The notes beneath the pieces were generated by a model. That model was not told the origin of the DNA. It did no database searches and was given only the letters and a program-made list of their open reading frames with translations. 64,000 bases of DNA from Desulfobacterium sp. (GTDB taxonomy: Bacteria; Desulfobacterota; Desulfobacteria; Desulfobacterales; Desulfobacteraceae). Shown one piece after another: positions 54,006 to 63,200 of the stretch. The stretch spans positions 62,001-126,000 of the forward strand of contig JAQYWC010000065.1 of NCBI GenBank assembly GCA_030145245.1, written 5' to 3'. Both the position numbers and the translations under genes were made by a program. Every line of letters begins with the position of its first letter. Position 1 is the stretch's first letter.

Positions 54006-54919
54006 CCCCGAGTTACCGGGGTGCCACTTTTCGACCACCAGCGGTTGATGATCTCGGACGCGTTGGTGGAATAAACCCCTGATACCACCAGGAGCCCCCC
54101 GATAAAGAGGGAGGGGGTGACAGGCTCCTCCAGGATGAGCCAGGCAAAAAGAATGGCGGAGATGGGAACAAAGTTGATAAACACGCTGGCCTTCATGGGC
54201 CCGATCTTGCTGATCCCCTCGTAGTACCAGAAAAACCCCAGCACGGTGCCGAAGAACCCCAGGTAAAAGAGGCTTAACCAATCGGTCACCGACCAGACCC
54301 CCATGGTTGTAAGATCGCCCTTGACCATGGCGGCAACCCCCAACAGCAGGGCCCCGATCACGGAAGAGTAACACACCGAGGCCACAGGAGACATCTTCCC
54401 CATGACCGATTTTCCGATGAGGGAGTAAGCAACCCAGCTCAGAACGCAACCGCAGATCAAAAGCTCCCCCCGGCCGATATCGTAGCTGACAAGATCCAGC
54501 ACATGGCCGTTGGAGATCACCACAAGGGCCCCGGTAACAGACATGAGAATCCCAAGCCCCTTGATGGGGCTGAGCCTCTCCTTGAAAATAAGGGCGGACA
54601 GCAGGCTGATGATGATGGGGTTTGTTGCGATGATCAGGGAAGCCCTGCCAGCATTGATGTGGTGAAGGGCGGTGAAAAAGAGGATATTGTACGCAAACAC
54701 CCCGGTGCATCCCAAAAGAAACAGGGGAAGGATCTGATTCTTTCCCACCCGGGGCAGTCGCCCCTCAAGGCGTCTTGTGATGGCCAAAAGAAAGACAGAG
54801 GCAATGGTAAAACGGACAAATGCGGCATCCAGGGGGTTCACATGGGCGGCAAGGGATTTTGCCGCAATAAAGGTCCCTCCCCAGAAAATGGCGGTCAAGA
54901 TGAGTTTTACGTAGATCAA
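53993..54919 (-). CDS. EamA/DMT-family transporter
   Basis: The TTG at 54919 with AAGGAG ahead gives a 308-residue protein that begins directly with the first helix (IYVKLILTAIFWGGTFIAAK), as usual for the family; the ATG at 54982 would add a charged leader without a ribosome site. Ten helices in two EamA repeats are visible (first repeat LDAAFVRFTIASVFLLAI; second SLFYLGFFGTVLGFFWYYEG). Such proteins export amino acids, nucleobases or other metabolites. Substrate and regulation are unknown. The C-terminus overlaps the end of the HD-GYP gene on the other strand. Confidence 0.88.
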   Translation of the reverse strand: MIYVKLILTAIFWGGTFIAAKSLAAHVNPLDAAFVRFTIASVFLLAITRRLEGRLPRVGKNQILPLFLLGCTGVFAYNILFFTALHHINAGRASLIIATNPIIISLLSALIFKERLSPIKGLGILMSVTGALVVISNGHVLDLVSYDIGRGELLICGCVLSWVAYSLIGKSVMGKMSPVASVCYSSVIGALLLGVAAMVKGDLTTMGVWSVTDWLSLFYLGFFGTVLGFFWYYEGISKIGPMKASVFINFVPISAILFAWLILEEPVTPSLFIGGLLVVSGVYSTNASEIINRWWSKSGTPVTRGQFR

Positions 54920-55015
54920 AGCGTCCCTCTCCTTATGCTGAAAGAATGTCAAAGGATATTTATATAGCCTTCCACCGGACAATAGGCAAGTTTTTCAAGG
55001 CCATGGAAAAAGGGC

Positions 55016-55813
55016 TCAGGGGATCTGCTTCACCGTGACGGCCTCTTCCCACAGGCTTGAAAGCACGGTTTCAACGCCCCGGGAGCCGCTGGTCCAGAAG
55101 GTTACAGCCCCAGGCCCCCGGCTGCAAGTTAGCAGATTCCTGGTGGCCAAAGTCCGGCACACCTGGCGGGAGACCGCCTCCCCCGTATCGATGATCCGGA
55201 TCTCATCCCCTGCCATCTCCCGGATCAGGGGGGCAAGAAAGGGGTAGTGGGTACACCCAAGGACAATGGTGTCTGCACCTTTCTCAAGCAGGGGGGTGAG
55301 GTAACGGTCCAGAAGGTCACGGGTCTTTGGGGCGGTAAAGGCCAAGGACTCCACCTGCTCCATCAGGCCGGGGCAGCCCTGGACCTCCACCCGGACGCCT
55401 TTTCCGAAACGGTTGATCAGGGTGTGAAAGGAAGGACTCTTCAGGGTCTCGGTGGTGGCCAGCACCCCCACCACCCCGGATGCGGTTACTGCCAGGGCTG
55501 GCTTCACACCCGGTTCAATGCCGATAAAGGGAACGGCAAACAGGGATCTCAAGGTGGCGATGGAGGTGACGGTGGCCGTATTGCATGCAACCACAACCGC
55601 CTTGGCCCCCTGGTCCAGAAGAAAGCGGGACATACGGATGGCCCGCTCTTCAACATAGTGTGGAGACCTGTTGCCATAGGGGGCGTAACCTGCGTCCGAC
55701 ACGTAGATGAGGTCTTCCCGGGGAAGCAGCCGCCGTACCCATCTAAGCACGGACACGCCGCCCACCCCGGAATCGAAAATCCCAAGGGGATTGTTGTTTG
55801 CGGATGTTTTCAT
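55016..55813 (-). CDS. murI: Glutamate racemase
   Basis: The 265-residue protein has the two catalytic cysteines of MurI in VVVACNTATVTS near residue 73 and VLGCTHYPFLAPL near 184, with the start GIFDSGVGGVSVLRWVR and SDAGYAPYGNRSPHYV near 43. It makes D-glutamate for peptidoglycan. Several in-frame Met codons lie within 30 codons upstream; the ATG at 55813, behind GGGGGG, gives the normal family length, and the earliest start at 55897 would add 28 residues of no known family. The gene stands alone between the EamA gene and a repeat region. Confidence 0.93.
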   Translation of the reverse strand: MKTSANNNPLGIFDSGVGGVSVLRWVRRLLPREDLIYVSDAGYAPYGNRSPHYVEERAIRMSRFLLDQGAKAVVVACNTATVTSIATLRSLFAVPFIGIEPGVKPALAVTASGVVGVLATTETLKSPSFHTLINRFGKGVRVEVQGCPGLMEQVESLAFTAPKTRDLLDRYLTPLLEKGADTIVLGCTHYPFLAPLIREMAGDEIRIIDTGEAVSRQVCRTLATRNLLTCSRGPGAVTFWTSGSRGVETVLSSLWEEAVTVKQIP

Positions 55814-55964
55814 TGTACCCCCCATATCACTCTCCATCGTCTCCATACCTTTCCTCATCCCTGAGGGGTGTATACTCTTGAATCCGGTGGGTTTCAAGGG
55901 TTTCTTTTGGTAAAAACCGTGGATTGGATGATGACAAATTTCACGGTTTATGATAATTGACCTC

Positions 55965-56069
55965 TTTCAACGACCGGTTTGCCGGTTTAAAATTGTTGGC
56001 CAGTCTCAATGGCCGGTTTGTCGGTTCAAATTGAAGCCCGTCTCAATGACCGATTTGTCAGTAAAATTG
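55965..56069. repeat. Three direct repeats of about 30 bp at 37-39 bp steps upstream of the GAPDH-family gene
   Basis: Copies at 55965-55995, 56004-56033 and 56041-56069 share TCAAYGRCCGRTTTGYCRGT followed by TAAAATTG or TCAAATTG. The first holds an inner palindrome, ACCGG-TTTG-CCGGT, which decays in the other two. The last ends 25 bases before the gene start, so they are well placed for regulator binding. Confidence 0.75.
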
Positions 56070-56094
56070 TTGACCAGGATGAAACACAAGGCAT

Positions 56095-57117
56095 ATGAGT
56101 CACAGAGTCGCTATAAACGGATATGGAAGAATAGGACGCTCGGTCCTTCGCGCCCTTTACGAGTCCCACCACTATCGGGCCCTTGAGATCGTCGGCATCA
56201 ACGAGCTTTCAGATGCCAGGACCATGGCCCATTTGACAAAATATGACACCACCCACGGAAGATTTTCAGGCGAGGTGACGATCTGCGAAAACGACCTCTA
56301 TGTGAACAACACCAAAATCCGGCTGACCCATGAACCGGAGATCCAGCGGCTGCCCTGGGCCGACCTTGGGGTTGACGTGGTGCTGGAGTGCACAGGGTCC
56401 TTCTCCCAGAGAGAGCGGGCCGAGCTGCACATCAAGAGCGGGGCGAAAAAGGTGATCTTTTCCCAGCCGGCCGAGGATGATGTGGATGCCACCATTGTCT
56501 ACGGCATCAACGACCACACCCTGGAACCCCACCACAGGGTGATCTCCAACGCCTCCTGCACCACCAACTGCAGCGTCCCGGTGCTCAAGGTGCTCAACGA
56601 CACCCTGGGCATTGAATCGGGCATCATCACCACCATCCACTCGGTCATGAACGACCAGCCCGTGATCGATGCCTACCACCACCACGACCTCCGGCGCACC
56701 CGGTGTGCCGGCCAGTCCATCATTCCTGTTGATACGGAACTTGCCAAGGGCATCGACCGGATACTGCCCGAACTCTCAGGACGGTTCCAGGCGGTATCCA
56801 TGCGGGTGCCCACCATCAACGTGTCTGCCCTGGACATCACGGTGGTGGTGTCCAAACCCACCAGCGTCACCCAGGTGAACCAGATATTGAGCAGGGCGTC
56901 CCAGGGAAGGCTCACCGGCATTCTCGGCTATACGGAAGAGCCCCTTGCCTCCTGCGATTTTAACCACGATTCAAGATCGTCGGTGGTGGACGGCTGCCAG
57001 ACCCGGGTCAGCGGCACCACCCTGGTGAAAATACTGGCCTGGTTTGACAACGAATGGGGCTATGCCAACCGGATGCTCGACACGGCGGCGGCCCTCCTTA
57101 AAAAGAGCGACGCCTGA
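56095..57117 (+). CDS. Glyceraldehyde-3-phosphate dehydrogenase family (erythrose-4-phosphate dehydrogenase-like)
   Basis: The 340-residue protein has a Rossmann start ([20 protein letters not shown]), catalytic Cys 155 in [19 protein letters not shown], and C-terminal [12 protein letters not shown]. Several places match Epd more than classic Gap: [20 protein letters not shown] (Gap usually has IND), [19 protein letters not shown] and [20 protein letters not shown]. Epd makes 4-phosphoerythronate for pyridoxal phosphate synthesis with NAD; a GAPDH with similar changes is the alternative. AAGG precedes the start closely. Three direct repeats lie just upstream, and a hairpin follows. Confidence 0.88.
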   Translation: MSHRVAINGYGRIGRSVLRALYESHHYRALEIVGINELSDARTMAHLTKYDTTHGRFSGEVTICENDLYVNNTKIRLTHEPEIQRLPWADLGVDVVLECTGSFSQRERAELHIKSGAKKVIFSQPAEDDVDATIVYGINDHTLEPHHRVISNASCTTNCSVPVLKVLNDTLGIESGIITTIHSVMNDQPVIDAYHHHDLRRTRCAGQSIIPVDTELAKGIDRILPELSGRFQAVSMRVPTINVSALDITVVVSKPTSVTQVNQILSRASQGRLTGILGYTEEPLASCDFNHDSRSSVVDGCQTRVSGTTLVKILAWFDNEWGYANRMLDTAAALLKKSDA

Positions 57118-57154
57118 TTCTCCACGGGTTTCGCGCCCATGGACACCGTTGACA

Positions 57155-57177
57155 GGAGCCCCGCCCCCCGGGGCTCC
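57155..57177 (+). terminator. GC hairpin after the GAPDH-family gene
   Basis: GGAGCCCC at 57155-57162 and GGGGCTCC at 57170-57177 form an eight-pair stem with a seven-base loop 38 bases past the stop. The T content behind it is modest (CGGTTCCTT), so the strength is uncertain. Confidence 0.6.
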
Positions 57178-57367
57178 CGGTTCCTTATGCCCTCCATATC
57201 CGTGTGTCAAATATGCAGATATGCCCCTGATTTAAACACGTTTTTCTTCGCTGTATAGCGTTCATTGAATAAATCAACGATATACGCTGAATCCCGCTTG
57301 ACGACTGAACGAATCTATAATAATTAGAATAAGTAGATTACCCCCAAACAAAAAGGAGGGATGCGTT

Positions 57368-57940
57368 ATGGAAGATACCTTGACCGTATTTACCGCGAGC
57401 AAATACTGCAACGTTTCATCTAAGACCATCATCAACTGGGTCGAGGCCGGTCATATCAAGGCGTACAAGACCGTAGGCGGCCATCGGCGAATCAAAAAAG
57501 CCGATCTTTTGAGCTTCATGGAGAACCAGGGGATCCCCATTCCCGAGGAAAAGGGCGAAGAGGGGCGAAAACGGATCCTTGTTGTGGACGACGACATGAT
57601 CATCGTGGAGTCCATCGTCCAGGCCCTGGAGGAGGATGAGTTTGACTACGATGTGGTCTCGGCCTCGGACGGGTTTGAGGCCGGCCTCCAGGTCAAGCAT
57701 TTCAACCCTGATCTGCTGATCCTGGACATCATGATGCCCGACATCAAAGGGTACGAGGTGTGCAAAAAGATCAAGTCCGATCCCGAGACCCGGGAGATCA
57801 AGATCATCGTCCTGTCGGCCTACCTTGACGACGAAAAGTTCAAGACCATGAAGGAGAACGGCGCGGACATCTGCTTAACCAAGCCCCTGCCCCTGGCCCA
57901 GCTCAAATCGGAAGTGGCAACCCTGCTTGGATTAAAATAG
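57368..57940 (+). CDS. Excisionase/MerR-type DNA-binding domain fused to a receiver
   Basis: The 190-residue protein has an N-terminal winged-helix of the helix_turn_helix_17/MerR type (FTASKYCNVSSKTIINWVEA, GGHRRIKKADLLSFM, residues 8-51) and a C-terminal receiver at about 68-188 (ILVVDDDMIIV; phospho-Asp 120 in LLILDIMMPDIKG; Thr/Ser in IVLSAY; Lys in CLTKPLPL). In common response regulators the receiver comes first; here the order is reversed and the DNA-binding part is of the excisionase kind. Genes of this kind are frequent in deltaproteobacteria. The MetF gene starts 13 bases after its stop, so it is the first gene of the MetF-Hdr operon or its regulator. No kinase is adjacent. Confidence 0.9.
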   Translation: MEDTLTVFTASKYCNVSSKTIINWVEAGHIKAYKTVGGHRRIKKADLLSFMENQGIPIPEEKGEEGRKRILVVDDDMIIVESIVQALEEDEFDYDVVSASDGFEAGLQVKHFNPDLLILDIMMPDIKGYEVCKKIKSDPETREIKIIVLSAYLDDEKFKTMKENGADICLTKPLPLAQLKSEVATLLGLK

Positions 57941-57953
57941 AAGGAGGCACGTC

Positions 57954-58829
57954 ATGAACCTAAGAGAAGCATTGGATCAAAAGAGATTTGTCGTAACATC
58001 TGAAATCCAGGCCCCCCTCGGCGATGACGATCCCGAAATGCTGGTCAACAGCCTCAAGCGGGTGAAGGGCCGGGTGGACGGGGTGTCTGTGTCCGAAGTC
58101 GAGCTTCAGGGGGTGGTGGGCGACACCATCAAGACCTGCGATCTGTTGAACAAAAACCGTTTCACCCCCATCTACCAGACCACCACCAGGGACAAGAACC
58201 GGTTCCAGCTCCAGAAAGACCTTGCCGCCGCCCATGGGATCGGCGTGGAAAACCTCCTGGTGTTTACCGAGGATTACCGGATCTCCGGGGACACCCTCCA
58301 GGAGACCATGTTTTTCCACGTGGATTCGGGGAAGCTGGCTTCCGTGCTCGACCACATGAAGGATGGCCAGACCATCGACGGCCAGGCCCTGCCGGGCAAG
58401 ATGGAATTCACCCTCGGGTCCGGCGTCACCACCCCCTGGGGAAAGCCTGTGAGCAAGAAGGGGATGGAGGAGATGGAGGATATGATGAACCTGAACACGG
58501 GATATTTCCTCACCACCCCGATCTTTGACCTGGACCAGTTTGAACGGTTCATGAAACAGGTCAACACCTTTAACGTCCCGGTGATCGCCGAGGTGATGAT
58601 CCTCAGAACCGCGGGCATGGGAAAGTTTCTCAACCGCCACTTCCGGTCGGGCCTTGTGCCGGACTGGGCCATCCAGAAGCTGATGAACGCGCCGGACAAG
58701 GCAAGGGCCAGCATGGAGCTTTTCGCGGAGACGATCAACGGCTTAAAGCACCTCTGCCAGGGCGTACACATCATCACCATCGGAGGGCAGGACCGGCTTG
58801 CCCATTACCTTAATGCGGCAAGATTATAG
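57954..58829 (+). CDS. metF: Methylenetetrahydrofolate reductase (MetF family)
   Basis: The 291-residue protein matches MetF in length and pattern: NLREALDQKRFVVTSEIQAP start, RVKGRVDGVSVSEVELQGV near 37, FTPIYQTTTRDKNRFQLQKD near 73 and FNVPVIAEVMILRTAGMGKF near 202. It binds FAD and reduces methylene-tetrahydrofolate to methyl-tetrahydrofolate. AGGAGG precedes the ATG. Genes for an HdrC-HdrB selenoprotein and an HdrA-type flavoprotein follow on the same strand, so the reductase is probably a subunit of an Hdr-linked complex that does not use NAD(P)H directly, as shown for MetFV-HdrABC of acetogens. It may serve acetyl-CoA synthesis or oxidation. Confidence 0.93.
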   Translation: MNLREALDQKRFVVTSEIQAPLGDDDPEMLVNSLKRVKGRVDGVSVSEVELQGVVGDTIKTCDLLNKNRFTPIYQTTTRDKNRFQLQKDLAAAHGIGVENLLVFTEDYRISGDTLQETMFFHVDSGKLASVLDHMKDGQTIDGQALPGKMEFTLGSGVTTPWGKPVSKKGMEEMEDMMNLNTGYFLTTPIFDLDQFERFMKQVNTFNVPVIAEVMILRTAGMGKFLNRHFRSGLVPDWAIQKLMNAPDKARASMELFAETINGLKHLCQGVHIITIGGQDRLAHYLNAARL

Positions 58830-58899
58830 CTCCTCGCATGGGGATTGACCCCAGTTAATCAATTCCATTGCGAACGTCTATAGCAAAAAGGAGTCAGCC

Positions 58900-60186
58900 A
58901 TGGCAAGGGTAATTGACATTGACCATTGTACGTGTGAATTAAAGGAACAAATCACCCACCTCCTGCCGGATGCCAACCTTGATCTCTGCCTCACCTGCGG
59001 CACCTGTACCGGCGGATGTCCGGCCTCGGAACAATACGACATGGACCCGAGGCGATTTCTGCGAATGGTGGTGCTGGGCATGGACGACGAGGTGCGAAAC
59101 TCTCCCTGGGCCTGGGTCTGCACCATGTGCGCACGGTGCAAGCACGCCTGTCCCATGGATATCGACATCCCCAAACTGATCTACAACGTAAGGGCAAGCG
59201 TGCCAAGGGAGGAGCGGCCCAAGGGGATCCGGGGCTCCTGTGACCAGCACATCAAGGCCGGCAACGCCATGGGCGTGCCCAGGGATGATTTCATCTTCAC
59301 CGTGGAGGATGTGGCAGAGGAGATCCGGGAGAACCAGCCCGATTTCAAAGATCTCAAGGTTTCGGTGGACCGGAAAGGGACCGCCATGGTTCTGAACCAG
59401 AACTCCAGGGAACCGGTTACCGAGCCGGATGAGCTGGGCCCCCTGTGGAAGATCCTTCATCTGGTGGATGCCGACTGGACCTACCCTTCAGTGATGTGGG
59501 CCGGTGAGAACTACTGCATGTTCCTGGCCGACGACGAGGGATGGCGATACATCCTGGAGGAGTTTGTCCACCACGTGGACGTCAACCTGAAGAGTCCCCT
59601 GGTGGTCAATACCGAGTGAGGCCACTCCTACTTTGCAATCCTGGAAGGGTTGCGAAAATACAAGATCGACCATAAATTCAAACTGGTTACCATCATCGAA
59701 CTCTATGCCCAGTGGATACGGGAAGGAAAGCTTGCGGTCAGCTCCGACTGGAACCGGGATCTCAAGATCAAGTTCACGGTTCAGGATCCCTGCAACATCG
59801 GGCGAAAGGTCGGCACCAACCGGATCGTGGACGACCTTCGCTTTGTGCTGAAAGCAGCCATCGGCGAGGAGAATTTCAGGGAGATGGCCCCCAACCGGGC
59901 CAACAACTTCTGCTGCGGCGGCGGGGGCGGAGCCCTCCAGGCCGGGCACACGGACCAGCGCAGGGCTTACGGAAAGGCCAAGTTCGACCAGGTGATGGAG
60001 ACAGGGGCCCAGTATGTGATCGCCCCCTGCCACAACTGCCATGCCCAGATTGAGGACATGGGCTCCCACTACGGGGGCGCCTACCATGTGGTCCATCTCT
60101 GGACCATCCTCTGCCTTGCCATGGGCATTCTCGACGAGAACGAACGAAGCTATCTTGGACCCGACCTGGCCATGGTGGGCCTCTAA
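58900..60186 (+). CDS. HdrC-HdrB-type fusion protein containing selenocysteine (UGA at 59617-59619)
   Basis: The ATG at 58900 with AAAAGGAG ahead opens a frame of 239 codons, meets TGA at 59617, and continues in the same frame for another 188 codons to a TAA at 60184. The first part has two 4Fe-4S motifs of HdrC (CLTCGTCTGGCP, 30-41; CTMCARCKHACP, 74-85). Reading the TGA as selenocysteine gives NTE-U-GHSYF at 240, then a CCG domain of HdrB: C298, C338-C339 in NFCCGGGGGAL and C377/C380 in PCHNC, spacing C-x39-CC-x37-CxxC. A SECIS-like hairpin starts 12 bases after the TGA. The protein should carry electrons between MetF and the HdrA flavoprotein encoded next. A broken gene is unlikely, as both halves and the frame are intact. 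Confidence 0.9.
59632..59657 (+). other. Bacterial SECIS-like hairpin for the UGA at 59617
   Basis: TTTGCAATCC at 59632-59641 pairs with GGGTTGC and AAA at 59647-59657, with one bulged G, around the loop UGGAA. The loop starts 22 bases after the UGA and has the two adjacent guanines that SelB-binding loops need. It lies wholly in the coding region, as expected in bacteria. Confidence 0.75.
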
Positions 60187-60202
60187 CAAAGGAGGGATAC
60201 AA

Positions 60203-63200
60203 ATGGGTGAAAACAAGAGAGGATCAGTGCTGGTGGTGGGCGCCGGCATCGCAGGAATCCAGGCGGCCCTTGATCTGGCCGATTCCGGATTCTTTGTCCA
60301 CCTGGTGGACAAAAGTTCCGCCATTGGCGGGGTGATGGCCCAGCTGGACAAGACCTTTCCCACCAATGACTGCTCCATGTGCATCATCTCCCCTAAGCTT
60401 GTTGAGGCGGGACGGCATCTCAACATCGAGCTGTCCACCATGACCCGGATCCGGGAGGTCACGGGGGAGGCCGGTGATTTCACGGTCACCATGCTCGGGG
60501 AGCCACGATACATCGATCTTGAGAAATGCACGGCCTGCGGGGAGTGTGCCACGGTGTGTCCGGTGGAGCTGCCGAGCCGGTTTGACGAAAACCTGTGCAA
60601 CCAGAAGGCCGCGTTCAAGCTCTATCCCCAGGCCATGCCCTCGGCCTTTGCCATTGACAAGGGGGACCGAGCCCCCTGCACCCTTGCCTGCCCGGCCAAC
60701 ATCAATGTCCAGGGCTATGTCCAGATGGTGAAGCAGGGACAATATGAACGCGCCCTTGGGATCATCATGGACAAGCTTCCGTTACCGGGGATCCTGGGCC
60801 GGATCTGCCCCCACGGCTGCGAAACCGCCTGCCGGAGAAACGAGGTGGACCAGCCCATTGCCATCCGGGATCTCAAGCGGCTGGCCGCCGATCGGTTTGA
60901 CCCGAGAAAGGTGAAGATCGACTGCCCCGCTCCCACGGGAAAACGTGTGGCCATCATCGGATCGGGCCCGGCCGGCCTGTCCGCCGCCTATCACCTGGCC
61001 AGGAAAGGCATTGGCGCCACCATTTTCGAGGCCCTGGCAAAGCCCGGGGGCATGCTCAGGGTGGGCATCCCGGAACACCGGCTGCCAAGGGATATCATCG
61101 ACATGGAGATCGAGGTGATCACCCAGCTGGGGGTGGAGATCCGGCTCAACGCTCCCCTGGGCAAAGATCTCACCGTGGACACCCTTCTCTCGGACGGGTT
61201 TGAGGCCGTGTTCCTTGCCATGGGCGCCCATCAGGGCATCGGGCTTGGCATACCCGGGGAAACCATGGAAGGCGTCTGCCAGGGGGTGGATCTCCTGCGG
61301 CGGATGAACCTGAAGGAACCCGTTGAGGTGGGCAAACAGGTGGCGGTCATCGGTGGCGGCAATGTCGCCATTGACGTGGCCAGAAGCGCCCTGCGCCTGG
61401 GGGCGGACGCCGTTACTATTCTCTATCGCCGCACCCGGAACGAGATGCCGGCCTGGGAGGAGGAGATCCAGGCCGCCGAGGACGAGGGGGTCAAGCTGGT
61501 CTATCTGGCCGCTCCCCAGGAGGTGCTTGGAGAAGAAAACCGGGTCACGGGCCTGAGATGCATTCAAATGGAACTTGGCGAACCGGACAGTTCCGGCCGG
61601 AGACGCCCGGTTCCCCTTCCCGGGAGCGAGTTTGAGATCCGGGTGGACCAGGTTATCCCGGCCATCGGCCAGCGGCCGGATCTCTCGATCATGGAAGCCC
61701 TTGGCGAAATTGAGATGACCGCCTGGGGCACGGCCCTGGTAGACCCTGACACCCTTGCCACCACCCGGACGGGCGTGTTTGCAGGCGGGGATTTCCAGAC
61801 AGGACCCGGGGTGGCCATCGGTGCCGTGGGGGCGGGCATGGCCGCAGCAGCGTCCATGGCCCGGTATCTTGCCGGGGAGACCTCCCCCAAAGAGGACACG
61901 TCATTAAAAGAGGACGCGGCCCTGTCCGACGAGCCCGATTATGTCCCGATCCCAGCGGATATCCCAAGGCAGCCGCGTTCCCATATGCCGGAACTGCCCC
62001 TGGAAGAGCGCCGGGGCAATTTCCGGGAGGTGGAGCTGGGCCTTTCCGAACAAGAGGGTCAGGTGGAGGCGGACCGCTGCCTCAACTGCGGCTTCTGTTC
62101 CGAGTGCATGGCCTGTGTGGATGCCTGCCTTGCCAAGGCCGTGGATCACACCATGGCACCTGAGATAAAACAGCTGTCCGTGGGGGCCATCATCCTCTCC
62201 CCGGGATTTACCGCCTTTGACCCCTCCGTCTACGACACCTACGGCTACGGCACCATCCCCAACGTGGTCACCAGCATCGAATTTGAACGGCTATTGTCCG
62301 CCTCAGGTCCCAACATGGGACATCTTGTAAGGCCCTCGGACCAGAGGGAACCCAGAAAGATCGCCTGGCTCCAGTGCGTGGGCTCCAGGGATATCAACAA
62401 GGGAGACCACAGCTACTGCTCCGGGGTGTGCTGCATGTACGCCAACAAGCAGGCGGTCATCGCAAAGGAGCACAGCGAGCTGGAACTTGATACCGCCATC
62501 TTTTTCATGGACATGAGGACCCATGGCAAGGAGTTCGACGCCTACAGCATCCGGGCCCAGGACGAGCACGGGGTAAGGTTGGTCCGATCCAGGATCCACA
62601 GCATATTTCCCCACAAGGATGACACCCTCAAGATCGTCTATGCCACCGAACCCGGGTCAACCGTGGAGGAGATCTTCGATATGGCAGTCCTCTCCGTGGG
62701 CCTGGCCCCGCCAAAGGATGCAGCAGCCCTTGCCAAAACCATGGGGATCGGGCTCAACCGTCACGGGTTTGCTGAAACCTGCAACCTCGCCCCGGTGGAT
62801 ACCACCAAAGAGGGCATCTTTGTGTGCGGCAGCTTCCAGGAGCCCAAGGATATTCCAGGCTCGGTCATGGAGGCATCGGCCGCCGCGGCCTCGGCATCCC
62901 GGCTTCTCAACACCGAACGCTGGAGTCTGACCCGCACCCCGGAGCTTGTGCCGGAACGTGATTTCTCGGGCATGGAGCCCCGCATCGGGGTCTTTGTCTG
63001 CAACTGCGGCATCAACATCGGCGGCATCGCCGATGTGCCTGCGGTCCGGGACTATGCCGCCACCCTTGACCAGGTGATCCATGTGGAGGACAACCTCTTC
63101 TCCTGTTCCCAGGATGCCCAGGACCACATCCGGGATGTTATCATGGAAAAGAACATCAACCGGGTGGTGGTGGCCTCCTGCTCCCCCAGGACCCATGAGC

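Noticed and set aside
55965-56069. CRISPR-like array before the GAPDH-family gene
   Set aside because: Three diverged copies with under ten bases between them; there is no room for spacers.
59650-60186. Separate HdrB-like gene starting with TTG at 59650
   Set aside because: The frame continues from the upstream gene through a single TGA with a SECIS-like hairpin; there is no ribosome site near 59650.
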